Assembly (NCBI GenBank): GCA_022712315.1
Contig: JALAGS010000027.1
Coordinates: forward strand, 1 to 64,000
DNA length: 64,000 nucleotides
Origin: Sphingobacterium sp.
GTDB taxonomy: Bacteria; Bacteroidota; Bacteroidia; Sphingobacteriales; Sphingobacteriaceae
Direction of reading: 5' to 3'
The notes under the pieces are model-generated. The model had not been told where the DNA came from. It did no database searches and worked only from the letters and a program-made list of their open reading frames with translations. Below, piece after piece: positions 33,904 to 42,976 of the stretch. How positions within the stretch are numbered: position 1 is the first letter of the stretch; every line of letters starts with the position of its first letter. The position numbers and the translations under genes were made by a program.

Positions 33904-36900
33904 ATGTATAAAAGGAATAGCAAAAGTTGCTTTTTTACACAAAAATTCTTTGTAAAAGCATTTATCAGGATGAAAGTATGCATACTAATCCTCATCATCT
34001 CCATGGTGCATGTTCATGCATCTAGCTTTGGTCAACAAGTGACATTGGATATAAAAAACGGACGTTTGGTGGATGTCCTGGATGAGATTCAAAAACAAAC
34101 GGGGTACGAGTTTTTGTACAATAACAGTTTGATTAATAAACAGAAAAGGGTGACCATCAAAGCAAGTCACAAAAACTTTAAAGAGGTCCTTCAAGAGTTT
34201 CTGTCGGAAAGAAATCTGACCTATGAATTGAATCTGAACACGGTATTGATTATGGCCAAAGCGGCGTCTATACCAGTTGCTGCTCCCAGCACTACGGTGA
34301 TCATGCAGCGACGTAAGATAACAGGGGGCGTGTCGGATGTCAAGGGAGCACCATTGGAAAGTGTAACAGTTTCGGTTAAGGGAACAAATATCGGAACGAA
34401 GACCGATGCGCAGGGGCAATTTGCCTTGGAAATTGAAGATCAGCATAAGGTGCTACAGTTTTCGCTGGTGGGTTATCAGTCGCTTGAGCGTAATATTAGC
34501 ACGACGAATCAGCTACATGTCACTTTGGAGCTTGTGGTAAGCGATCTGGAGGAAGCTGTTGTTGTCGCTTATGGAAAGCAACGTAAAATCAGTGTAGTGG
34601 GAGCAATTAGTAGTGTTTCTCCGCAGCAGTTAAAAACTCCGGTTGCTAAACTTAGTAGCTCATTAGCTGGACAGATGGCAGGCGTAGTCACAGTGCAGGG
34701 TTCGGGAGAACCTGGCTCGGCGACCTCATTTTGGATACGGGGAGTCAGCAGCTTTGCGGGAAGTAATAGTCCATTGATCTTGGTTGATGGAATTGAGCGA
34801 CCGATGGATTTAGTTGATCCTGAGGATGTAGAGTCTTTCTCGATCTTGAAAGATGCGGCAGCCACAGCCGTATATGGTGTAAGGGGAGCTAACGGCATTG
34901 TGGTTATAACCACAAAAAGAGGGAAGAAGAGTGCCAAACCAACAATTAATGCTCGTGTTGAACGGGGTATGCTGGAACCAACACGGCTACCGAAATTGGC
35001 CAATGCTATGCAATGGTTAGATTATTATAACGATATCAACTTTGAAGCCTCTGGTAAAGTACCATTAACGCAGGAAGAAATAAATAAATATGTGAATAAA
35101 GTGGACCCGGACGTGTATCCTAATGTGGATTGGATGCAAGAAATATTTAAGAAAAGAACGTCGAATGAACGTTTGAATGTAAATGTGACCGGGGGTGGAG
35201 ATTTTATTAAGTACTATGTGTCTGGTTCTTATATGAAGGAGAATGGGATCTTTCAACCTCGAAAGACATCAAACTATGACCCGTCAGTGAACTTTGACAG
35301 GATCAATTTCCGGTCCAATGTAGATATTAAGCTTTCTCCCTCAACTGAAGTAAACCTAAATCTCTCCAATCAATTCGAAACGAAAAATCGTTTGGGGCTA
35401 GATCTGGGAACCATGTATGATGTTATTTTGCACACCACACCTGTCGCAATTCCAACGCAATTCTCTAATGGAGCTTATACAATGAGCCCCTATTATTTTC
35501 TGAATACAACAGGATACTCCAAAGATTTTTGGAATAATGCACAATCTTTGGTTGGCGTAACACAGGATTTTTCCGAATTGATTACATCTGGATTAAGAGC
35601 AAATGTCAAATTCTCTTGGGATGCTAAAAATTCTACTTCTTTGGACAGACGTAAGAATCCCATCACCTATTATGTGGATAAGACGAATGCCCGGGATAAT
35701 GAGGGAAACTTAATTTTGAAGGATAATGGTGCTGGAAGTGATTATTTTACATTGAAGGATTGGCATTCAGGGGAACGGGCAATTAACTTCGAAAGTTCAC
35801 TGATGTATGATAGACTGTTCGCCGAGAAGCATCGTTTCGGAGGACTATTTTTATTCTCTATGCGGGAGCGGACGAATAATTTTCCGGAGAACAATTATAT
35901 AACCGCACTGCCCTATCGGAATACAGGGATTGCTTCGCGTTTAACTTATTCGTACTTAGATCGTTATTTTATCGAGGGGAACTTTGGATATAATGGTTCG
36001 GAAAATTTTGCCCCCAAGAAGCGTTTTGGATTTTTTCCATCCTTGGCGATGGGTTATGTACTAAGTAATGAGCCTTTCTTTGAGCCCTTATTACCTGTAA
36101 TTAGCTTCTTAAAGATACGCGGATCCATTGGTAAGATTGGTAGTGATAAAATTGATGGAAAACGTCGATTTGCTTATAACTCGGAGATGGAAGACCGTGG
36201 GGGATATTCTTTTGGTATAGGAGGGCAGAAGCCATTGATTGGAATTGCTACAGGTTATCCAGGAAATCCATTGGTAGCCTGGGAGAGTGCATTGAAAAGA
36301 AATATTGGTCTAGAGTTGACGCTATTTAATAAATTGACTATTCAGACTGATTATTTTGCTGAGAAGCGCGATGGGATTTATATTCCACAGGAGAGCGTGC
36401 CTTCTATTGTTGGAGTAAATGTAAAACCTTTAGTAAATATTGGTCAAATGGAGAATAGAGGAATAGAAGGATCATTAGAATTTAATCATCATCAGGGAGA
36501 TTTCGGTCTTCAGATTCGTGGGAATATAACCTATAATCGTAACAAAAAATTATTTGATGACAAACCTGTTCCTGTATGGGCCTACCAATCGGATATAGGG
36601 CAGCGTTGGGGGCAGCAACGTGGCTTAATAGCACTGGGGCTGTTCCAATCGGAAGACGAAATAGCACACAGTCCTGTGCAGAAATACGGCGATGGTCCCC
36701 ATCCGGGTGATCTAAAGTACCGAGATATTAACGGTGATGGTCAAATAACGGAACAAGATAAAGTGGCTATAGGAAATACTGATATGCCACAGCTGACTTA
36801 TGGATTTGGAACGAGCGTTTCGTGGAGAGGATTTGATATTGCCGCATTCTTTCATGGTGTGGGAGAAATTACTCGGATTATTGCTGGAGGGCCCTTATAT

Positions 36901-37275
36901 GGACAGACAGGTAATATCTGGAATGCGGGGCAAATTTATTCTGATGTAGCAGATCATCGTTGGAGTGCTGATAATCCCAATCCGGATGCAATTTATCCGC
37001 GTATGTCTCTCAATATTGCCAATAATTCCCAGGCATCTACTTGGTGGCAACGCGATATGAGTTTTATCCGTTTAAAGAATTTGGAGCTTGGTTATACCTT
37101 GCCAAAACGTTGGATAGAAAAATGGAAAATGTCAACAATGCGTTTTTATGCCCAAGGGGTTAATGTTTTTACGTTCAGTAAATTCAAATTGTGGGACCCT
37201 GAATTGGAAACAATCTCTGGAAGTGGTTACCCACAAATGCGCGTATTTAATATTGGTCTAAGTGTAATATTCTAA
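33904..37275 (+). CDS. SusC/RagA family TonB-dependent transporter with STN signalling domain
   Basis: The 1123-residue outer-membrane protein carries a long signal region (about 1-44), an STN domain (about 46-115; VTLDIKNGRLVDVLDEIQKQ), a carboxypeptidase-regulatory-like domain (about 140-220), a plug domain with the SusC signature LKDAAATAVYGVRGANGIVVITTKRG, and a large beta-barrel ending MRVFNIGLSVIF. The STN domain is what contacts a FecR protein, in agreement with the sigma/FecR genes upstream. With SusD it should import a glycan or glycoconjugate, energised by TonB. The ATG at 33904 is preferred to an in-frame TTG at 33868 because the signal peptide follows it. Confidence 0.94.
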   Translation: MYKRNSKSCFFTQKFFVKAFIRMKVCILILIISMVHVHASSFGQQVTLDIKNGRLVDVLDEIQKQTGYEFLYNNSLINKQKRVTIKASHKNFKEVLQEFLSERNLTYELNLNTVLIMAKAASIPVAAPSTTVIMQRRKITGGVSDVKGAPLESVTVSVKGTNIGTKTDAQGQFALEIEDQHKVLQFSLVGYQSLERNISTTNQLHVTLELVVSDLEEAVVVAYGKQRKISVVGAISSVSPQQLKTPVAKLSSSLAGQMAGVVTVQGSGEPGSATSFWIRGVSSFAGSNSPLILVDGIERPMDLVDPEDVESFSILKDAAATAVYGVRGANGIVVITTKRGKKSAKPTINARVERGMLEPTRLPKLANAMQWLDYYNDINFEASGKVPLTQEEINKYVNKVDPDVYPNVDWMQEIFKKRTSNERLNVNVTGGGDFIKYYVSGSYMKENGIFQPRKTSNYDPSVNFDRINFRSNVDIKLSPSTEVNLNLSNQFETKNRLGLDLGTMYDVILHTTPVAIPTQFSNGAYTMSPYYFLNTTGYSKDFWNNAQSLVGVTQDFSELITSGLRANVKFSWDAKNSTSLDRRKNPITYYVDKTNARDNEGNLILKDNGAGSDYFTLKDWHSGERAINFESSLMYDRLFAEKHRFGGLFLFSMRERTNNFPENNYITALPYRNTGIASRLTYSYLDRYFIEGNFGYNGSENFAPKKRFGFFPSLAMGYVLSNEPFFEPLLPVISFLKIRGSIGKIGSDKIDGKRRFAYNSEMEDRGGYSFGIGGQKPLIGIATGYPGNPLVAWESALKRNIGLELTLFNKLTIQTDYFAEKRDGIYIPQESVPSIVGVNVKPLVNIGQMENRGIEGSLEFNHHQGDFGLQIRGNITYNRNKKLFDDKPVPVWAYQSDIGQRWGQQRGLIALGLFQSEDEIAHSPVQKYGDGPHPGDLKYRDINGDGQITEQDKVAIGNTDMPQLTYGFGTSVSWRGFDIAAFFHGVGEITRIIAGGPLYGQTGNIWNAGQIYSDVADHRWSADNPNPDAIYPRMSLNIANNSQASTWWQRDMSFIRLKNLELGYTLPKRWIEKWKMSTMRFYAQGVNVFTFSKFKLWDPELETISGSGYPQMRVFNIGLSVIF

Positions 37276-37286
37276 ACGAAAAAACG

Positions 37287-39125
37287 ATGAAAAAATATAT
37301 TTACCTACTGATCTGTCTTTTAATGCCTGTTTTATTTGGAGCATGTAGTAAGTATTTGGATGTTGATCTGGCAAATCAAAAGACCCTTGATGAGACCTTT
37401 CAGAAGCGTACGACAACGGAAAGGTATCTCGCTCAAGTATATGGTTACTTGCCCATTGAACATGATCTATTTAATAGTGAGGGTGGAAATGTGCCTCTCA
37501 GCGATGAAGCACTGTTCTCCTGGGTGGCCTGGGTGCCTTGGCTCAACTTCACAAATGGAGGTTGGGGAGTGACAACAGATGATTATGCGACATGGGTACA
37601 TAATTATCAAGGTATTAACCAGGCGACCATTTTTATCAATAATGTTGATAAAAACGTAGAGCTCAATGAATCTACTAAAAGTACGATGAAGGCAGAAGCT
37701 AGGTTTTTACGCGCTTATTTTTATTACCTATTGTTAAAACGCTACGGGCCTGTATTTGTTTGGGGAGATCGTGCTGCAGACGATAAGATCGATGCTAAGA
37801 CAGTGGATCGCATGCCGCTGGAAGCCAACGTTAATTTTATACTCTCGGAATTTGATAAAGCAGCTGCTGTATTGCCTAAGGAAATCACCGATCAGGCCTG
37901 GTATGGTCGTTTGACCAAAGGTGCGGTAATGGCCGCTAAATCAGAGCTATTGTTGTACATGGCTCGGCCATTATTTAATGGCGCAAAATTATATGTGGGT
38001 TTGAAGAATAGAAATGGTGAATTCCTGTTTCCTCAAACTGTTGATCCTAATAAATGGGAGCTGGCTGCCCAAGCGGCTAAAGATCTCATTGATCTAAATT
38101 TATATACGCTGTATCAGGATAATAAAGAGACGAATTCCTTTCGTCGAGCGATAAAATCATATATGGGTATTTATTTTGAAAAGTGGAATTCGGAAATTAT
38201 TTGGGGTCGCTGGTCAGACGATGGCTTTAATTATAATGTTCGTACCGCGCCTCCTCGCGTCGTAACGATGGGCTGGGGTGGGTATGCTCCTTCATTGAAA
38301 TTGGTCGATTCTTATCCAATGGCGAGCTCTGGACGCTACCCAATTACGGGTTATAGTAGCAATGGCCAGCCGATTATTGATGAAAAATCGGGGTACCAAG
38401 AAACTGGATTTACAGATAACTATGTGCATCCATTGGACAATTTTGCTGCCTTTAAAGCACATAATAGTTGTGTGGGACGCGATGCACGTTTTTATGCATC
38501 TATTTTGGCGAATGGAATGTACTGGATTAATAGGTTGCATGGCGACAAAAAGGTGACGTTTTTCGATGGAGGAACATCGACTTATACCAAAACGGGCGAC
38601 TGTGTAAAATCGGGATATCTCTGGCGGCGGATGAGTGATCCAACCAACGATATAGAATCTGGAAACTGGGGACAGTTTGCCTGGCCTTTTTATCGCTTGG
38701 CAGAGATATACCTCAACTACGCTGAAGCATGTAATGAAAAGCCAAACCGAAATGAAACTGAGGCCTTGAAATATGTTAATCTCGTTCGGCAACGCAGCGG
38801 ATTGAATAAATTGGAGGAGGCTTATCCTGAAGTTTTGGGAAATAAGGAATTGCTTCGAGGACTTCTTCGTAAAGAGCGCATGGTAGAAATGGCTTTTGAA
38901 GGACATCGCTATCCGGATTTAAGAACATGGATGATTGCAGAACAGGAAATGAATGAACCTTATTACACACGCAATGTTGCAGCGACAACCTATGAGGCTT
39001 CATGGGAACGCACAAAAGATGTCTTCCCTGGCAAACGGGTATTTCAAGCAAAACACTATTTCTTTCCGATACATCAGCAGCAACTGAGTGAGATGGTCAA
39101 CATGACGCAAAACTATGGATGGTAG
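37287..39125 (+). CDS. SusD/RagB family nutrient-binding outer-membrane lipoprotein
   Basis: SusD caps the SusC barrel and binds the substrate on the cell surface. The 612-residue protein has a lipoprotein signal with Cys20 (FGAC), a TPR-like helical core (KAEARFLRAYFYYLLLKRYGPVF, about 135-160) and the C-terminal SusD signature (YRLAEIYLNYAEACNE, LRKERMVEMAFEGHRYPDLRTW, with a terminal FFPIHQQQLSEM). It begins 11 bases after susC. Its substrate cannot be inferred. Confidence 0.94.
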   Translation: MKKYIYLLICLLMPVLFGACSKYLDVDLANQKTLDETFQKRTTTERYLAQVYGYLPIEHDLFNSEGGNVPLSDEALFSWVAWVPWLNFTNGGWGVTTDDYATWVHNYQGINQATIFINNVDKNVELNESTKSTMKAEARFLRAYFYYLLLKRYGPVFVWGDRAADDKIDAKTVDRMPLEANVNFILSEFDKAAAVLPKEITDQAWYGRLTKGAVMAAKSELLLYMARPLFNGAKLYVGLKNRNGEFLFPQTVDPNKWELAAQAAKDLIDLNLYTLYQDNKETNSFRRAIKSYMGIYFEKWNSEIIWGRWSDDGFNYNVRTAPPRVVTMGWGGYAPSLKLVDSYPMASSGRYPITGYSSNGQPIIDEKSGYQETGFTDNYVHPLDNFAAFKAHNSCVGRDARFYASILANGMYWINRLHGDKKVTFFDGGTSTYTKTGDCVKSGYLWRRMSDPTNDIESGNWGQFAWPFYRLAEIYLNYAEACNEKPNRNETEALKYVNLVRQRSGLNKLEEAYPEVLGNKELLRGLLRKERMVEMAFEGHRYPDLRTWMIAEQEMNEPYYTRNVAATTYEASWERTKDVFPGKRVFQAKHYFFPIHQQQLSEMVNMTQNYGW

Positions 39126-39147
39126 TACTTATTTACTAATACAGAAA

Positions 39148-40494
39148 ATGATGAGAAATTGTATTTCCTATTGTATTTTCCTACTGACATTGGTTTTGAT
39201 GAATGGATGTCAAAAGGATGATCGAATGAATAATATGGTCGATGACACCATTTATTTCAGAGACTTTAAAGAGAATAAAATAACGGTATTTGACTGGGGA
39301 AAGTTTGATTATAATGTAACTGTTGTGAAGGCTGGAATTGGACAGCAGGAAGCAAAGGTCAACTTTAAGATTGACGAAGCCTATTTAGCGGCATATAATG
39401 CACAAGAGGGTACAAACTATAAGTTGCTCCCCGCAGATTGCTATAAAATCGGCAATACCGCTTTAGAATTTTCAAAAAAAGACTATTTACATGATATCGC
39501 AATTGTGTTTGACAGCGAACGGATAAGCGCGTTACAAGGCAAATATAAAGAGCTATATGTACTTCCCTGTCGTATTGATGCTGAAGGCGGGGTATTGCAT
39601 GCGCTGAAACCTGAGATGGCTACAACATTACTGATCCCCAACGTTAAAGATCCTTTTTTGGAGTTTACATCACCGGGACTGCAGCTGGACCAGATCAAAT
39701 TAAGCCCCACTGGTGCTGAACAAGTTATAGGAGAAGCTACATTGGTGACAAATTATCCTAATCAATGGAATCTTGACTATGAAATTGAAGTTGATCCCAT
39801 AATTTTGGATGATTACAATGGGACGGTATCAGACGATAAAAAGTTGAAATTACTGCCGAAAGCTGCTTATCGGCTTCTGCCTGCACCGTATAAAATTGCT
39901 GCGAAGGAGAATAAAGCGAGTTTCTCATATACCATTCTGAAAAAGGGCCTTATTGATGGAGCAACCAATTTATTTGGAGAATATGCTTTGCCTTTACGGA
40001 TTAAATCCGTTTCAAAAAATGGTATTAACCCTGTTGCTTCGACAATATTAGTTCCTGTTTCATTTCAACCACCAGATATCCCACGTGGTGGCTGGAAGGT
40101 CATCGCGGCTTCTTCCGAATGGATTGGCGGTGGTGAAAAGGAAAATATATTGGACGGTAACCCCGATACCTTCTGGCATAACATCTGGATGGGAGGAGAG
40201 CCGCCATTACCGCATTATGTCATTATAGATTTTGGAAAGGAATATAATGTGATGATGGTTGAATTAACAAGGCGACTTTGGAATAATGATTTAAAAATTG
40301 TTGAGTTTTCGGCTAGTAATGATAATAAAACATATGTTCCATTAGGAAAGATTGATTTTGGAACAAATAGTCCCAAATCAACGTTGGCCGTTAATGTTCC
40401 GACGACCAAAGCCCGTTATTTAAAATGTACGGTAACAGCAAGTAATCGTCCGCCTTCATCCGCTATAGCAGAAGTATATGTCAAAGGATTATAA
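39148..40494 (+). CDS. DUF1735 and F5/8 type C (discoidin) domain surface lipoprotein
   Basis: The 448-residue product has a lipoprotein signal with Cys21 (LMNGC), a DUF1735/BT_3987-like domain (about 30-150; landmark EAYLAAYNAQEGTNYKLLP) and a second related beta domain, then a C-terminal discoidin-like domain (about 315-448; SSEWIGGGEKENILDGNPDT, then YVIIDFGKEYNVMMVELTRR) that usually binds carbohydrate. In-frame ATG codons occur at 39115, 39148 and 39151; 39148 fits the lipobox best, while 39115 would overlap susD by 11 bases. In SusE position after SusCD, it is probably an accessory surface glycan-binding protein of this locus. A terminator follows. Confidence 0.85.
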   Translation: MMRNCISYCIFLLTLVLMNGCQKDDRMNNMVDDTIYFRDFKENKITVFDWGKFDYNVTVVKAGIGQQEAKVNFKIDEAYLAAYNAQEGTNYKLLPADCYKIGNTALEFSKKDYLHDIAIVFDSERISALQGKYKELYVLPCRIDAEGGVLHALKPEMATTLLIPNVKDPFLEFTSPGLQLDQIKLSPTGAEQVIGEATLVTNYPNQWNLDYEIEVDPIILDDYNGTVSDDKKLKLLPKAAYRLLPAPYKIAAKENKASFSYTILKKGLIDGATNLFGEYALPLRIKSVSKNGINPVASTILVPVSFQPPDIPRGGWKVIAASSEWIGGGEKENILDGNPDTFWHNIWMGGEPPLPHYVIIDFGKEYNVMMVELTRRLWNNDLKIVEFSASNDNKTYVPLGKIDFGTNSPKSTLAVNVPTTKARYLKCTVTASNRPPSSAIAEVYVKGL

Positions 40495-40559
40495 AATACA
40501 TCCGAGTTTAGACATGATACAACTTCAAGTATAGTCTAATATGCAATCTGGTAGAGCTG

Positions 40560-40592
40560 AAAGTCACTCCATTTTCCGGAGTGACTTTTTTA
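40560..40592 (+). terminator. Rho-independent terminator of the first SusCD locus
   Basis: A perfect 11-bp stem (AAAGTCACTCC at 40560-40570 with GGAGTGACTTT at 40578-40588) and a 7-base loop are followed by a T-rich tract. It lies 66 bases after the DUF1735 gene. Confidence 0.9.
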
Positions 40593-40735
40593 TTTTTTTA
40601 ATATTTGTTCTTATTTGATACTTTTGCGCTGAATGAGGTATGGCTGAATGGCGTACACCGAAAGTTTCGACTATCCCTAGTATATTTATTTGTCAAGTAG
40701 CCATCCTTTATACCGAGCTATATTACTACATAATA

Positions 40736-41359
40736 ATGAATAACTTTTTAGAACTCAATAAGCATAAATTTTCCTTTGGACTCAAGCTATTATCGTTAAG
40801 TTTTACTGTATTGTTTGTCGTCATTCCTATAGGTGTTTCTATTGCAAATGGAACTTATCCTACCTGGACTCTTTTCATCGGTGTTTTGCTATTCGGGTCC
40901 GTTATTTTCCCTCTTTTCTTAACTGGAATTGTTTACTTGACCTGGCTGAATAAAATATGGGTTAAGAAGAAAGCACTTAATCGACGGCCATTCGATGAAT
41001 TGGATCGGATCGGATTTACCACAGCCTATATTAATGAAAAATCGAAGTGGAATTATACTGAAGAAATCAAAGAGATCGTAATTGATGGTTATCGAATACA
41101 GTTCAATGTAATCATGGGATTTCCGAGTAATATTGAATTTAGGGCATTAGTTAAGTATCCAACAGTAGAAAGAGAGCGATTTACGGCTTTCGAGGCAAGT
41201 TTCAAACAGGATAGAATATATTTAGACATTGATTCATTAGTTAAAGTTTACTCACCTAAAAAGGAAGACAATCTGACGATTGAACAATTAAAAGCTGAAC
41301 TGATACAATTTGCACAGATGATGCGGCTTGAAAATTTTGAACCTTTGGATAGGAAGTAA
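40736..41359 (+). CDS. Hypothetical two-helix membrane protein
   Basis: The 207-residue protein has two hydrophobic helices near the N-terminus (about 17-37 and 43-66) followed by a soluble domain of about 140 residues with alternating beta-strand character (EIKEIVIDGYRIQFNVIMGF, FKQDRIYLDIDSLVKVYSP). I do not recognise a family. The open frame extends upstream to 40640, but the ATG at 40736 is preferred because the upstream residues look like untranslated sequence. It stands alone between the SusCD terminator and the tRNA terminator. Confidence 0.65.
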   Translation: MNNFLELNKHKFSFGLKLLSLSFTVLFVVIPIGVSIANGTYPTWTLFIGVLLFGSVIFPLFLTGIVYLTWLNKIWVKKKALNRRPFDELDRIGFTTAYINEKSKWNYTEEIKEIVIDGYRIQFNVIMGFPSNIEFRALVKYPTVERERFTAFEASFKQDRIYLDIDSLVKVYSPKKEDNLTIEQLKAELIQFAQMMRLENFEPLDRK

Positions 41360-41470
41360 AACAACTAGGCTGTACGCTGTTGAATGTACTGGCAATAAAC
41401 CCTATTGATTTTTTTGTCAGCAATACACTTATTAAGAGGACTAAAATGGTGAAGGCTTTAAATAAAAAAA

Positions 41471-41495
41471 AGCGACTCTTTTAAAGTCGCTTTTT
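41471..41495 (-). terminator. Bidirectional terminator downstream of tRNA-Glu
   Basis: AGCGACT (41471-41477) pairs with AGTCGCT (41485-41491). On the minus strand it is followed by a T-run (the complement of the A tract at 41464-41470) and ends the tRNA transcript. On the plus strand five T (41491-41495) follow, so it may also end the gene at 40736. Confidence 0.85.
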
Positions 41496-41496
41496 G

Positions 41497-41568
41497 TAGC
41501 CCGTAGGGGAATCGAACCCCTGTTTCAAGAATGAAAATCTTGCGTCCTAACCCCTAGACGAACGGGCC
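41497..41568 (-). tRNA. tRNA-Glu (anticodon TTC)
   Basis: The minus strand folds as a tRNA of 72 bases. The acceptor arm GGCCCGT pairs with ACGGGCT (G-U at the first pair), the anticodon stem is CAAGA/TCTTG with loop TTTTCAT giving anticodon TTC, and the T arm reads AGGGG-TTCGATT-CCCCT. The discriminator is A. The 3' CCA is not encoded. A consensus Bacteroidota promoter lies just upstream and a terminator just downstream, so it is a single-gene transcription unit. Confidence 0.97.
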
Positions 41569-41586
41569 ATATCGTTTTCGATGATG

Positions 41587-41617
41587 CAAATATAGAAGCT
41601 TTTTCAAAAAGCACAAA
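41587..41617 (-). promoter_or_regulatory. Bacteroidota housekeeping promoter of tRNA-Glu
   Basis: Read on the minus strand, TTTG (complement of 41614-41617), a 19-base spacer and TATATTTG (complement of 41587-41594) match the Bacteroidota primary sigma consensus TTTG-N19-TAnnTTTG exactly. Transcription would begin about 10 bases before the mature tRNA 5' end. Confidence 0.85.
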
Positions 41618-41678
41618 AAAAAAGTGCTGTCTGTGTGCTAATTCATTGAAATTGAGAAAAATTATTTTTTTAAAGGAC

Positions 41679-42320
41679 CTATTCTACAGCATAAGCGAGC
41701 ATATATTCATTGAACTTCTCGTAATGTACATCATAAATATGCTTGTTTTGATCGCTGTCGAGTTCAAGTTTTAATATGCCTTGCGTTTGGTATTCGAATG
41801 GTTGTATGGTCATGTTGTTCAAGAAGGAGACCCCTGCATTGCCTTGAAGTTTATAAATCGCTTCTTTGGCGCACCAGCAAGCATAAAGCTGTTCGTATCG
41901 GGTTTCATCTTGGGCGATGAATGAAAGTTCTGTAGGTTTTAGAAACTTATGTTGGATGCGCTCTACTTTTGTTTTGATGATTTCCATGTCGATGCCAACC
42001 TCTCCTTTTGTACTGATCATCGCCGCGGCATAATCAAATGAGTGTGAAAGTGATATTTTTTGGGGAAAATTAGCGAGATAAGGCTTGCCATTTGCATCAG
42101 AAGGACATTCTATATAACGGGATGTGTTCAATAGGGTTCGCAAGAGCACACGGGTGGCAAGCCAATGTAACCGTCTTTTCCCTTTATTGAAAGACCCTAA
42201 TTTCGCTTTTTCACGTTCATCCAATTGAAGTTTCGACAGTAAATCGTCGTCCGATTCCTCAATTCGCCAAATTGCAAATTTGGTTTGGCTATCAATTTCA
42301 CGTAGATACACTAGACTCAT
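41679..42320 (-). CDS. 4'-phosphopantetheinyl transferase superfamily protein
   Basis: This enzyme moves phosphopantetheine from CoA to a serine of carrier proteins. The 213-residue, Sfp-like protein shows the family signatures: GKPYLANFPQKISLSHSFDY (about 96-115), VGIDMEIIKTKVERI with the Mg-binding Asp and Glu, and WCAKEAIYKLQG with the catalytic Lys. The ATG at 42320 gives the usual start MSLVYLREIDS; the frame remains open 30 codons further upstream but that part looks noncoding. Divergent from dcd. No polyketide or peptide synthase genes are nearby, so the likely target is the fatty acid acyl carrier protein. Confidence 0.9.
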   Translation of the reverse strand: MSLVYLREIDSQTKFAIWRIEESDDDLLSKLQLDEREKAKLGSFNKGKRRLHWLATRVLLRTLLNTSRYIECPSDANGKPYLANFPQKISLSHSFDYAAAMISTKGEVGIDMEIIKTKVERIQHKFLKPTELSFIAQDETRYEQLYACWCAKEAIYKLQGNAGVSFLNNMTIQPFEYQTQGILKLELDSDQNKHIYDVHYEKFNEYMLAYAVE

Positions 42321-42439
42321 ACCCAAATTTAAAAAACAAATCGCAGATTTTTGTTTTGAAAAATGAAGTAAAATTAGTGGGAGAACTGTATTTTTGAATT
42401 TGTATAGCATTGCCTGACGCTCTTGCTATTTTGATACAC

Positions 42440-42976
42440 ATGATTTTATCTGATAAAAGAATTCTCGAAGAGATTGAAAATGGCAGTATTGTCATTCAAC
42501 CATTTGATCGTAAATGTTTGGGAACAAACTCCTACGATGTGCATTTGGGGAAATATTTGGCAACGTATGCAGACCGTGTACTTGATGCCAAGAAGCACAA
42601 TGAAATTCAGCATTTTGAGATCCCGGAAGAGGGTTTCGTCTTGGAACCCAACACCCTTTATTTAGGCGTTACTCAAGAGTATACCGAAACGCATAAACAT
42701 GTTCCTTTTTTAGAGGGCAAATCGAGTACTGGTCGTTTAGGGATAGATATCCATGCAACAGCAGGAAAGGGAGACGTCGGTTTCTGTAATACCTGGACCT
42801 TGGAAATTTCGGTTGCTCAGCCTGTTCGGGTTTATGCGGGAATGCCAATTGGACAATTGATCTATTTTGCTGTAGAAGGTGATATCGAGACATTTTATAA
42901 TACCAAAGGTAACGCAAAATACAATGGTAAGACGATCCGTCCGGTGGAATCCATGATGTGGAAGAATAATTTCTGA
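42440..42976 (+). CDS. dcd: dCTP deaminase
   Basis: The enzyme deaminates dCTP to dUTP, feeding dTMP synthesis. The 178-residue protein contains the trimeric dUTPase-like fold motifs: GTNSYDVHLG near the N-terminus, LEGKSSTGRLGIDIHATAG, and NTWTLEISV with the catalytic Glu122. The start is the ATG at 42440 (MILSDKRILEEIENG), which matches the family; the open frame upstream to 42410 is probably not translated. Its stop overlaps the ATG of the next gene (TGATG at 42974-42978). Confidence 0.95.
   Translation: MILSDKRILEEIENGSIVIQPFDRKCLGTNSYDVHLGKYLATYADRVLDAKKHNEIQHFEIPEEGFVLEPNTLYLGVTQEYTETHKHVPFLEGKSSTGRLGIDIHATAGKGDVGFCNTWTLEISVAQPVRVYAGMPIGQLIYFAVEGDIETFYNTKGNAKYNGKTIRPVESMMWKNNF

Noticed and set aside
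38292..38906. Open frame of 204 codons on the minus strand opposite susD
   Set aside because: Overlaps conserved SusD sequence completely and has no recognisable domain.
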